From Clostridiaceae bacterium (GTDB taxonomy: Bacteria; Bacillota; Clostridia; Acetivibrionales; Acetivibrionaceae), in contig JAAYPF010000170.1 in the NCBI GenBank assembly GCA_012519925.1, positions 1-61,635 of the forward strand: DNA of 61,635 bases, given 5' to 3'. The translations under genes and the position numbers were made by a program. The notes under the pieces are model-generated. The model was given only the letters and a program-made list of their open reading frames with translations, had not been told where the DNA came from and made no database searches. Shown one piece after another: positions 55,146 to 61,635 of this stretch (positions are counted from its first letter, which is position 1; the number at the start of each line of letters is the position of its first letter).

Positions 55146-56750
55146 ATGTACAAAATAAAACAGGCAGTGGAGGAATTACTTTTGGATAATGCACAAAATA
55201 AGAAGTTGACTAGTGCTGCGGCTATTGTCATGTCTTCTATAATTTTCAGCAGGTTAACGGGTTTTTTAAGGGAAATGCTTGTACCAAGCCTAATTGGGGT
55301 AAATGAAGTAGCAGATGCCTATAATCTTGCCTTTAAGATTACAGGATTAATGTATGACCTGCTTGTTGGTGGGGCGATATCGGCAGCATTAATTCCTATA
55401 TTATCAGGGTATATAGCAAAAAAAGATGAAGAAAACGGATGGAAGGCTGTAGGAACTTTTATCAATGTTTCTATGGTGGCAATGGTTTTCGTTTGTTTTG
55501 CCGGAATTTTATTTGCACCTAAACTTGTAGTAATTATGTCACAAAATAGTGATAATGTTAATATGCCTCTAGCTGTGGAGATTACGAGAATATTGTTTCC
55601 ATCGGTGGCATTTCTAATGATGGCAGGTCTTTCGACCGGTGTGTTGAATTCCTATCAAAGATTTGCGGCAGCAGCGTTTGGTCCTACTTTATACAATTTA
55701 GGAAGTGCTCTGAGTATTTTTATATTTGCTAAAAGCAAATGGGGTGTAAAAGGTATTGCCTTTGGTGTTATGACCAGTGCGTTTGTTTATTTTGTGTTTC
55801 AGTTTTCCTTTGCCTATAGAAATTTTAAATTATACAGACCTAAATTTTATTTAAAGCATGAAGGTTTTAGAAGACTATTCAAACTGGCTATACCTTCGTT
55901 AATGTCCTCGGCAGTTGTGCAGATAAACGCGATAATAACATCGTCTTTTGCACTGCAATTTCCTCCGGGAAGTCTTACGGCACTTAATACTGCTGACAGG
56001 ACCTGGCAAATGCCCTATGGTGTATTTGCTCAGGGGATGGGAATAGCTATGCTTCCAAGTCTTTCTTCCTATCTTGCTGTAGGAAAAGTCGAGGAATATA
56101 AGGATACATTAATGAAGGGAATAAAAACGGTACTATTAATGACAGTTCCTGCAGGTGTAGGTTTTATAGTTTTGAGGGAACCTGTTATGAGAACAATGTT
56201 CAAGATTACCAGTGAGTTTAATGAAGACACGGTAAGACTTACAGGTAGTATATTGATGTTTTTTTCTATTGCACTACTCAGTCAATCTATTGTAACAGTT
56301 TTAAATAGAGCTTTTTACGCAAATAATGATACAAAAACTCCTCTTATTATAGGAGTAACCACTATAATTTTAAACTTTATCTTAAGTGCCGTATTTCTGA
56401 GATACACAAGTCTTGGAGTAAGTGGGATGGCACTTTCCTATTCAACAGTTAGTTTGGTAAACGCTGTTTTACTGCTAACAATACTAAATGTAAAAATGAA
56501 GGGAATACATCTTAGAAAATTGTCTAAATTTCTTGTCAAGATTGTTCCTGCCTCAATAATTATGGGAATTGTTTTATACTTCCTAAACCTTATTATGCCT
56601 AATGCTACAAGCTCAAAAATTATGCAGATTACAAACCTGATGATTGAAATAACGGTTGGTGTTTTGGTATATTTCACAGTAGTGTTATTATTAAAGGTTG
56701 AGGAAGCTCAATACTATAAAAATATAGTGTTAGCTAAAATTAAAAAATAA
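55146..56750 (+). CDS. murJ: lipid II flippase MurJ
   Basis: A 534-residue MviN/MurJ-family flippase with about 14 transmembrane helices that moves lipid II across the membrane for peptidoglycan synthesis. The family opening SSIIFSRLTGFLREMLVPSL and RLFKLAIPSLMSSAVVQINA are clear. The start is uncertain. The ATG at 55146 is preceded by a weak GGGA eight bases upstream; another ATG is at 55131, and the frame is open to a TTG at 55053, but those upstream residues do not look like the family. It probably shares a transcript with cinA. Confidence 0.88.
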   Translation: MYKIKQAVEELLLDNAQNKKLTSAAAIVMSSIIFSRLTGFLREMLVPSLIGVNEVADAYNLAFKITGLMYDLLVGGAISAALIPILSGYIAKKDEENGWKAVGTFINVSMVAMVFVCFAGILFAPKLVVIMSQNSDNVNMPLAVEITRILFPSVAFLMMAGLSTGVLNSYQRFAAAAFGPTLYNLGSALSIFIFAKSKWGVKGIAFGVMTSAFVYFVFQFSFAYRNFKLYRPKFYLKHEGFRRLFKLAIPSLMSSAVVQINAIITSSFALQFPPGSLTALNTADRTWQMPYGVFAQGMGIAMLPSLSSYLAVGKVEEYKDTLMKGIKTVLLMTVPAGVGFIVLREPVMRTMFKITSEFNEDTVRLTGSILMFFSIALLSQSIVTVLNRAFYANNDTKTPLIIGVTTIILNFILSAVFLRYTSLGVSGMALSYSTVSLVNAVLLLTILNVKMKGIHLRKLSKFLVKIVPASIIMGIVLYFLNLIMPNATSSKIMQITNLMIEITVGVLVYFTVVLLLKVEEAQYYKNIVLAKIKK

Positions 56751-56931
56751 CCTTGTTCTAGCAGTTGTATCTAATGAGGGGATGCAATTATTCTTATAGT
56801 ACTAGATGATTTCAATAAAAATAAACGGTCAATATGTGTTGCGAAAATATTATACATGAATGCAAAGTTTTTTAGGAAAACATGAGAATTAATATATCTC
56901 AAAACTTTTGTGTAAAAAAATACAAAAGATA

Positions 56932-56960
56932 TTGACTAAACAAAATGTGTGTTGTATAAT
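56932..56960 (+). promoter_or_regulatory. sigma-A promoter of recA
   Basis: TTGACT (56932-56937), 17-base spacer and perfect TATAAT (56955-56960), predicting a start near 56967, inside the LexA box. Confidence 0.88.
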
Positions 56961-56966
56961 AAAATC

Positions 56967-56980
56967 AGAACACATGTTCG
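56967..56980 (+). promoter_or_regulatory. LexA (SOS) box of recA
   Basis: AGAACACATGTTCG matches the Gram-positive SOS box (CGAACrnryGTTCG) except at the first base. It covers the predicted transcription start, so bound LexA would block initiation. Confidence 0.85.
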
Positions 56981-57004
56981 ATGTCTGTTTTAGGAGGAGA
57001 AAAG

Positions 57005-58060
57005 ATGATTGAAAAGAAAAAAGCATTGGAAATGGCATTAGGTCAGATTGAAAAGCAGTTTGGTAAAGGTGCTGTTATGAAATTGGGTGAGAACACCCAT
57101 ATGAACATAGAGACAATACCTACCGGTGCTATGGGACTTGATATTGCACTAGGAGTTGGTGGTGTACCTAGGGGAAGAATAGTTGAAATATTTGGACCTG
57201 AGTCTTCCGGTAAGACGACAGTTGCTCTGCATATTGTTGCAGAGGCTCAAAAAGCAGGCGGGGAAGCAGCTTTTATCGATGCTGAGCATGCGTTAGATCC
57301 AGTATATGCAAAGAAGCTTGGTGTAAATATAGACAATTTAATTGTATCCCAGCCTGATACAGGTGAGCAAGCTCTTGAAATTGCTGAGGCTTTAGTTAGA
57401 AGTGGTGCGATAGATGTAATTGTAATAGATTCGGTAGCGGCATTAGTTCCGAAAGCAGAAATAGACGGGGAAATGGGAGATTCACATATTGGTCTTCAAG
57501 CAAGACTTATGTCTCAGGCTCTTAGAAAACTTTCCGGTGTTATAAATAAATCAAAAACGACAGCTATTTTTATTAACCAGCTTAGAGAAAAAGTAGGTAT
57601 TATGTTTGGTAATCCTGAGACTACTCCAGGTGGGCGAGCACTAAAGTTTTATTCATCGGTAAGACTTGATGTAAGAAGAATTGAGTCTATCAAACAAGGT
57701 ACTGAAGTTATTGGTAACAGGACAAAGGTTAAAGTAGTAAAGAATAAAGTTGCTCCACCTTTTAAAGAAGCTGAATTCGATATAATTTATGGCAAAGGAA
57801 TTTCTAAGGAAGGCAATGTTTTAGATGTTGCTGTTAGTTTAGATATTGTAAATAAAAGTGGTTCATGGTTCTCCTACAATAACCAAAAGATTGGACAAGG
57901 TAGGGAAAATGCGAAGAACTTCCTCATGGAGAACGTTGAGATATTTAATGAAATAGAGAAAAAGATAAGAGATAATTATAATCAAGCTTTTCTCAAAAGT
58001 ATAGAGGCCCATATTCAGGATGATGATGAAGAGGAAGATTTAGATATTAAGAAAAAGTAA
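57005..58060 (+). CDS. recA: recombinase RecA
   Basis: A 351-residue RecA that forms filaments on single-stranded DNA for repair and triggers LexA cleavage. It starts [20 protein letters not shown]. Walker A is GPESSGKT at about 66-73, Walker B is [13 protein letters not shown], and the DNA loop regions include [20 protein letters not shown]. The C-terminus is acidic (DDDEEEDLD). GGAGGAG precedes the ATG at 57005; a longer frame starts inside the SOS box. It has a clear promoter, SOS box and terminator. Confidence 0.98.
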   Translation: MIEKKKALEMALGQIEKQFGKGAVMKLGENTHMNIETIPTGAMGLDIALGVGGVPRGRIVEIFGPESSGKTTVALHIVAEAQKAGGEAAFIDAEHALDPVYAKKLGVNIDNLIVSQPDTGEQALEIAEALVRSGAIDVIVIDSVAALVPKAEIDGEMGDSHIGLQARLMSQALRKLSGVINKSKTTAIFINQLREKVGIMFGNPETTPGGRALKFYSSVRLDVRRIESIKQGTEVIGNRTKVKVVKNKVAPPFKEAEFDIIYGKGISKEGNVLDVAVSLDIVNKSGSWFSYNNQKIGQGRENAKNFLMENVEIFNEIEKKIRDNYNQAFLKSIEAHIQDDDEEEDLDIKKK

Positions 58061-58069
58061 AATATTATT

Positions 58070-58100
58070 AAAGTGGGGGGCTAGAGCCCCCTTTGTTTTT
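58070..58100 (+). terminator. Rho-independent terminator of recA
   Basis: GGGGGC-TAGA-GCCCCC, with an outer AAAG/CTTT pairing, followed by GTTTTT. It separates recA from recX. Confidence 0.9.
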
Positions 58101-58498
58101 GCCTAAGAAAGCATAGTAGTAATATAATGAGTTAGACTCTCTAAAGACTGAAGATACGAGGGCTATAGAATAGTAAAGATATAACATATGGAATTTGTAG
58201 AGGGTGTAACCACTTTTGATTTTTCGAAGATAGTGCATTGATTTTTAATAACTTTTTTATGTAAGCATAACTCACAAAAAGTACAAGTGCATATATTATT
58301 TGATTTATTTAAAGCTTTGAAGTAAAATTAAAGAAAAATCAATAATATATTGATATTTTTATACATACAGTTAGGTGATATAAAACAATTGGTGGATGGG
58401 TGTTTTAAAAAGTTGAATTTATTGGGGTGCTACTATATATTTACTAATGAACTTTTTAAAACATCTAAGTAATCAAAATTTATTGTGGGTGGTCAATT
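58101..58498. other. 398-bp region between recA and recX
   Basis: No gene. It contains copy B of the second dispersed repeat. Low-complexity AT sequence follows. No SOS box or clear promoter for recX was seen. Confidence 0.5.
58232..58295 (+). repeat. second dispersed repeat, copy B
   Basis: AGTGCATTGATTTTTAATAA ... CAAGTGCATATA, similar to 47497-47560. A much weaker partial match (AAGTGCGTTGATAA, then GATACAACT) occurs near 60539. Confidence 0.6.
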
Positions 58499-59119
58499 AT
58501 GGTTATTACTTCTTTTGAAAAAAGTAACAAAAATAAGGATATGATTTCGGTATTTATAGACAAGCAGTATGCTTTTTCAATTCCAGAAGAGGAGTATATC
58601 CGACTTGGACTTTATGAAAAAAGTGAAATCACTGAGGAAGATTTGAATTATATAAAAAGAGAAGTATTACAAAAGAGTGCTAAATCAAAAGCTATAAGAT
58701 ACCTGTCCTTTAAGTTTATAAGTGAAAAAGAACTAATTACTAAGTTACATACTAAAGGTTTTGACGAAGATACTATTAAAATTGTAGTAGATGATTTGAA
58801 AGCTATGGGGTATATCAATGATAAAATATATGCACAAAAATTTGTTTTTGAGCGTAGCAAATTAAAACCTAAATCAAAGAAGATGCTAAAGATTGAATTG
58901 GGTAATAAAGGTATTTCTGACGACATTATTGATGAGGTTTTAGATAATTTCGAGTATGATGAAGTGACAATTGTTGAAAGGCTTATAAGGAAGAGGTTTG
59001 GTAAATACGACTTAAAGGATCCAAAGATAAAGAGTAAAGTAGTTTCGTTTTTGATGCATAGGGGGTTTCAATATGAAGTCATCAAAAATGGACTTTTAAA
59101 TATTAGCAAAGACGATTAG
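58499..59119 (+). CDS. recX: regulatory protein RecX
   Basis: A 206-residue RecX that modulates RecA filaments. It has an N-terminal ~50-residue beta region, then three-helix repeats: AIRYLSFKFISEKELITKLHTKGF, VVDDLKAMGYINDKIYAQKFV, and KMLKIELGNKGISDDIIDEVL. It lies downstream of recA, as is common, but 438 bases away and behind a terminator, so it is not simply co-transcribed. The ATG at 58499 has GGGTGG as its site. Confidence 0.93.
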   Translation: MVITSFEKSNKNKDMISVFIDKQYAFSIPEEEYIRLGLYEKSEITEEDLNYIKREVLQKSAKSKAIRYLSFKFISEKELITKLHTKGFDEDTIKIVVDDLKAMGYINDKIYAQKFVFERSKLKPKSKKMLKIELGNKGISDDIIDEVLDNFEYDEVTIVERLIRKRFGKYDLKDPKIKSKVVSFLMHRGFQYEVIKNGLLNISKDD

Positions 59120-59160
59120 AATTATTCCAACGCAATAAGCAAGGAGAGGGATACCACAAA

Positions 59161-59391
59161 ATGGAGAAAATAGTGTATTGTGAAAATTGCCTAAAGGACG
59201 TAGAATTTGAAATTCGAAAAGAAATTATAAAAGTTGACTTAGAGGATATTTCTTTTACTTATGGAGCACATGTACCCTATTGCAAAGAGTGCGGGAAGGA
59301 AGTTAGTGTACCAGAGTTAAATGACTTAAATTTACTAAAAGCATATAAAGCACAAAAAGAACTGTTGGAAGCTAGAGAAGATTCTTTTTAA
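59161..59391 (+). CDS. small zinc-ribbon protein (YgiT/MqsA-N-like)
   Basis: A 76-residue protein with two CxxC pairs (YCENCLKDVEF and YCKECGKEV) about 35 residues apart and a helical tail. It resembles the isolated N-terminal zinc domain of MqsA-type antitoxins (YgiT finger), without the HTH part. No toxin gene is adjacent. AGGAGAGG precedes the ATG at the normal distance, 41 bases after recX, so the two may be one transcript. Confidence 0.72.
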   Translation: MEKIVYCENCLKDVEFEIRKEIIKVDLEDISFTYGAHVPYCKECGKEVSVPELNDLNLLKAYKAQKELLEAREDSF

Positions 59392-59849
59392 GGTTTATAG
59401 AGCAAAGGGAAGTATTAATTATAAATTGTTTTACACAGGTTTGATTAGGAATAAATTATTATTTCGTCGAATATTAATTAAAGTAATTAAATCTCCCATA
59501 ATAGTAACAAATAGAGGGAAACAGGTTTGTGATTTATACACCTGCTTCCCTTTATTTAATGTTAATAAAATTATGGTTGTTTTATATTTCTTGATGATAA
59601 ATACAGCCTATAGCGTTGTAGCGGATTGATTATTTATCTAATACTGATTCTTCGAATAATAATGTGAATTATTGATATGTATAATCCTTTAGTGACTTAA
59701 GTAATAATATTGTTGAAAAAGCACTGATTGTAACTTATAATACAAGGGTTAAGATAAGTATTAATAAGTGAGTTTTTCTAAAATTACCAAAAAAAGCATA
59801 TGCTTATATTATAAAAATTGAAGTGTATGATTGAAACGGGGGAGAAAAA
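59392..59849. other. 458-bp intergenic region before mntP
   Basis: It contains the terminator at 59515-59556. The rest is AT-rich. I looked for the yybP-ykoY manganese riboswitch ahead of mntP and did not see its conserved loops. Confidence 0.5.
59515..59556 (+). terminator. Rho-independent terminator
   Basis: AGGGAA-A-CAGGT / ACCTG-C-TTCCCT with a 13-base loop, followed by TTATTT. It is about 125 bases after the zinc-ribbon gene. Confidence 0.75.
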
Positions 59850-60404
59850 TTGGGTTTGTTGATAGTATTAACAGCTCTAGGGCTTGCTATGGATGCTTTT
59901 GCAGTGTCTATATCCTGCGGACTTTCGGATGCAAAAAACACCTCACGCAATGCATTGAATGCTGGAATTGCCTTTGGACTTTTTCAGGGAGGAATGACGG
60001 CATTAGGGTGGTTTGCAGGCTTGTCCTTTAGAAATTGGATAGAAAATATAGATCATTGGGTTGCTTTTGGTTTGTTAGGGATTATTGGTGCTAAGATGAT
60101 ATGGGAAGCCTTTGATGGCGAAAAAGAATGTATCGCTCTTACTAGTTTTAAAGTACTTATAACACTTGCAATTGCTACAAGCATAGATGCTCTGGCTGTT
60201 GGAATCAGTTTTTCTGCATTAAAAGTAGACATATTATTTCCAGCCATAGTAATTGGTTTAATTACTTTTGTGCTGTCTTATATTGGTGTGTTTTTAGGAA
60301 AAATGATTGGTTGTAATACAAAGTTCAAAAAGTATATCGACATTTTTGGTGGTGTAATCCTTATTGGTATTGGGTTGAAGATTATGCTTGAGCATGTACT
60401 ATAA
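59850..60404 (+). CDS. mntP: manganese efflux pump MntP
   Basis: A 184-residue, six-helix membrane exporter of Mn2+. The two internal repeats carry the conserved acidic motifs: LGLAMDAFAVSISCGLS near the N-terminus and ATSIDALAVGISF near residue 110. The TTG at 59850 follows GGGGGAG by five bases. Monocistronic with its own terminator. Confidence 0.94.
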   Translation: MGLLIVLTALGLAMDAFAVSISCGLSDAKNTSRNALNAGIAFGLFQGGMTALGWFAGLSFRNWIENIDHWVAFGLLGIIGAKMIWEAFDGEKECIALTSFKVLITLAIATSIDALAVGISFSALKVDILFPAIVIGLITFVLSYIGVFLGKMIGCNTKFKKYIDIFGGVILIGIGLKIMLEHVL

Positions 60405-60741
60405 TTTTTTTGGTCAACAATAGAATTAAGTGATCTAATAATTTAGCAAAAAGCCTGAGATAGAATTCTCAGGTTTTTTGCTGCCAAAGTAATTACAATG
60501 GTTTTGCTAAAAAATCTTTAAAATTTTTATTTGTTAAGAAAGTGCGTTGATAAATTAGAAAGGATACAACTGTCAAGTCTTAGAAGATACAAAAACTACA
60601 ATGCCTTGTAAATTACGAATTAAGCACAATGCACCAAGCTTTTTTAAAAACTCCACTAAACTTTTTATATTGTTTGTATGCAAATTATGTCGCAAATGAA
60701 TAGTATATAATAGATAAATTGTTTTGAGGGTAGGAGTAAGA
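60405..60741. other. 337-bp intergenic region
   Basis: It contains the mntP terminator, then AT-rich sequence with a possible -10 TATAAT near 60708 for the amidase gene. A weak partial match to the second dispersed repeat lies near 60539. Confidence 0.4.
60447..60479 (+). terminator. Rho-independent terminator of mntP
   Basis: CCTGAGA / TCTCAGG with flanking AAAAAG and a run of six T; loop TAGAAT. Confidence 0.9.
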
Positions 60742-61494
60742 ATGTATAAAATTATGATTGATCCCGGTCATGGCGGCAAAGACAAGTCAAATAAGGGACC
60801 TACTGGTTATATAGAGGCAGACGGAGTCTTAGATATATCCCTCAAACTAAGAGATGAGTTACTAGCTATAGGAGCATTTGAAGTGAAGCTTACAAGAGAA
60901 TCCGATGAATATATAGAGGTTAGAGAGCGTGGCAGAATGGCAGTTAGATGGGGATCGGATTTGTTTTTATCCCAGCATACAAATGCTTCAGGATTAGTTA
61001 ATAACACTAGTATTAGGGGTACGGAGGTATACTCGAGTGTTAAGTTAAAGGATGATGAACTAGCTGCACAAATGTCAAAAGCAATAGCTGAAGCTATAGG
61101 CACAAAAAATAGAGGGGCAAAAAAACGTGAAAGCACCAACTACCCTGGCGAGGATTATTATGGTGTAATTGATGCTGCAGTTGACGGAGGGGTGCCACAT
61201 GTACTATTGATAGAAAGTGCTTTTCATGATAATAAGGAAGACGAAGCATTATTAAAAAACCCTGAAAAAAGGGCGGCTATAGCTAAAGCTCAAGCAACCG
61301 TTATAAGTGAGTTTTTTGGGGTGAAAAAGGAGGAGAAGGAGTTGAATTGGAAACAAAAAATTGTTCAAGAGGCTTTTGATTTGGGATTGATTACTGATAA
61401 AACATGGGTTGATAAAGCAGAAGAACCGTCAACAATTTGGTTTGTTTGTGCACTAGCTATAAACGTATATAAAAAGTTAAAAACCAAAGAATAG
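60742..61494 (+). CDS. N-acetylmuramoyl-L-alanine amidase (Amidase_3), phage-endolysin-like
   Basis: A 250-residue zinc amidase cutting the MurNAc-L-Ala bond. Zinc ligands and the catalytic glutamate are visible: MIDPGHGG, IEADGVLDIS, LSQHTNAS and LIESAFHDN. There is no signal peptide. The ~45-residue tail (NWKQKIVQEAFDLGLITD ... STIWFVCALAINVYKKL) resembles the short module after the catalytic domain in clostridial phage endolysins. The ATG at 60742 follows AGGAG; the frame runs upstream to 60724 without support. No holin or phage structural genes are in the window, so it is either a domesticated lysin or a cytosolic/mother-cell amidase. Confidence 0.85.
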   Translation: MYKIMIDPGHGGKDKSNKGPTGYIEADGVLDISLKLRDELLAIGAFEVKLTRESDEYIEVRERGRMAVRWGSDLFLSQHTNASGLVNNTSIRGTEVYSSVKLKDDELAAQMSKAIAEAIGTKNRGAKKRESTNYPGEDYYGVIDAAVDGGVPHVLLIESAFHDNKEDEALLKNPEKRAAIAKAQATVISEFFGVKKEEKELNWKQKIVQEAFDLGLITDKTWVDKAEEPSTIWFVCALAINVYKKLKTKE

Positions 61495-61635
61495 TAAATT
61501 TGATTTTAATAAATTTATAGTATAGGAATTTGCATTTTAGCCTTTGGTCTTAGTAGGTAAAAAATACATGTCAGAGAAATAAAATTGTTGATTGGATTGC
61601 AAAATTTGTATAAAATAAAGTGGAATATATGTATA

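Noticed and set aside
59161-59391. Zinc-ribbon protein as an antitoxin of a toxin-antitoxin pair
   Set aside because: No adjacent toxin-like gene, and the DNA-binding domain of MqsA is missing.
59426-59629. 67-codon open frame before mntP
   Set aside because: It spans the terminator hairpin, has no ribosome binding site and resembles nothing known.
59630-59849. Possible yybP-ykoY manganese riboswitch ahead of mntP
   Set aside because: The conserved loop sequences of that class are not visible on the plus strand.

Overview
The window is a stretch of chromosome from an AT-rich, endospore-forming anaerobe of the class Clostridia. The evidence is low GC, strong GGAGG-type ribosome binding sites, frequent TTG/GTG starts, and sporulation genes (spoVS, yqfC, yqfD, a PdaA-type deacetylase, ylzJ-like). 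Pro/Thr-rich linkers, a calcium-loop (dockerin-like) motif and a CBM25-type domain fit the cellulolytic Acetivibrio/Ruminiclostridium group, but that placement is inference. I see no rRNA, tRNA, CRISPR array, complete insertion sequence or prophage.

Layout. 1-9.8 kb: ylzJ-like, ftsK/spoIIIE, a YgiQ-type radical SAM gene, folD, a Walker-A-less SMC-like ATPase, rny, ymdB and spoVS (with a near-perfect sigma-H promoter). 9.8-26 kb is more accessory: two secreted proteins (stalk domain; split vWA protein), a 5'-truncated metallophosphoesterase, asd, an 836-bp gene-free stretch with nested inverted repeats, a MATE exporter, a Cys-rich protein, an RmlB-like protein lacking the catalytic Asp-Glu pair, a DUF881 protein, a lone CBM25-like protein, a nucleotidyltransferase fused to a degenerate phosphomannomutase, and a divergent polysaccharide deacetylase. 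26.5-37 kb: two more DUF881 genes, pdaA-like, then the conserved yqfC-yqfD-phoH-pgpH-ybeY-era-yqzL-recO block. 37-46 kb: a c-di-GMP-I riboswitch on the minus strand with no gene behind it, a PilZ protein, cysteine desulfurase-thiI, VanW/G5, DUF2225, a HypE-like protein and an O-antigen-ligase-like protein. 46-61.6 kb: glyA, a minus-strand moxR-DUF58-transglutaminase operon, ldh, cinA, murJ, recA (SOS box), recX, a small zinc protein, mntP and a phage-type amidase.

How the genes fit together. Most are housekeeping: chromosome segregation (FtsK), DNA repair (RecA, RecX, RecO), RNA decay and ribosome maturation (RNase Y, YbeY, Era), c-di-AMP turnover (PgpH), one-carbon metabolism (FolD, GlyA), thiolation (desulfurase plus ThiI), and envelope and spore construction (MurJ, PdaA, YqfC/D, VanW, transglutaminase operon).

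The most unusual signals are outside genes. (1) A ~65-bp two-hairpin repeat occurs at five loci (eight copies or partial copies). At every locus it starts in the T-run of a Rho-independent terminator, in the orientation of the gene that terminator ends. Its own second hairpin looks like a terminator, and tandem copies start in that T-run. (2) A c-di-GMP-I aptamer with its own -10 box is antisense between recO and the PilZ gene. (3) The 836-bp gap at 15.1-15.9 kb could fold into a three-way junction. (4) A von Willebrand A domain is split by a ~290-residue beta-rich insertion and has a degenerate metal site. All assignments come from reading the sequence and from family knowledge; no database search was run.
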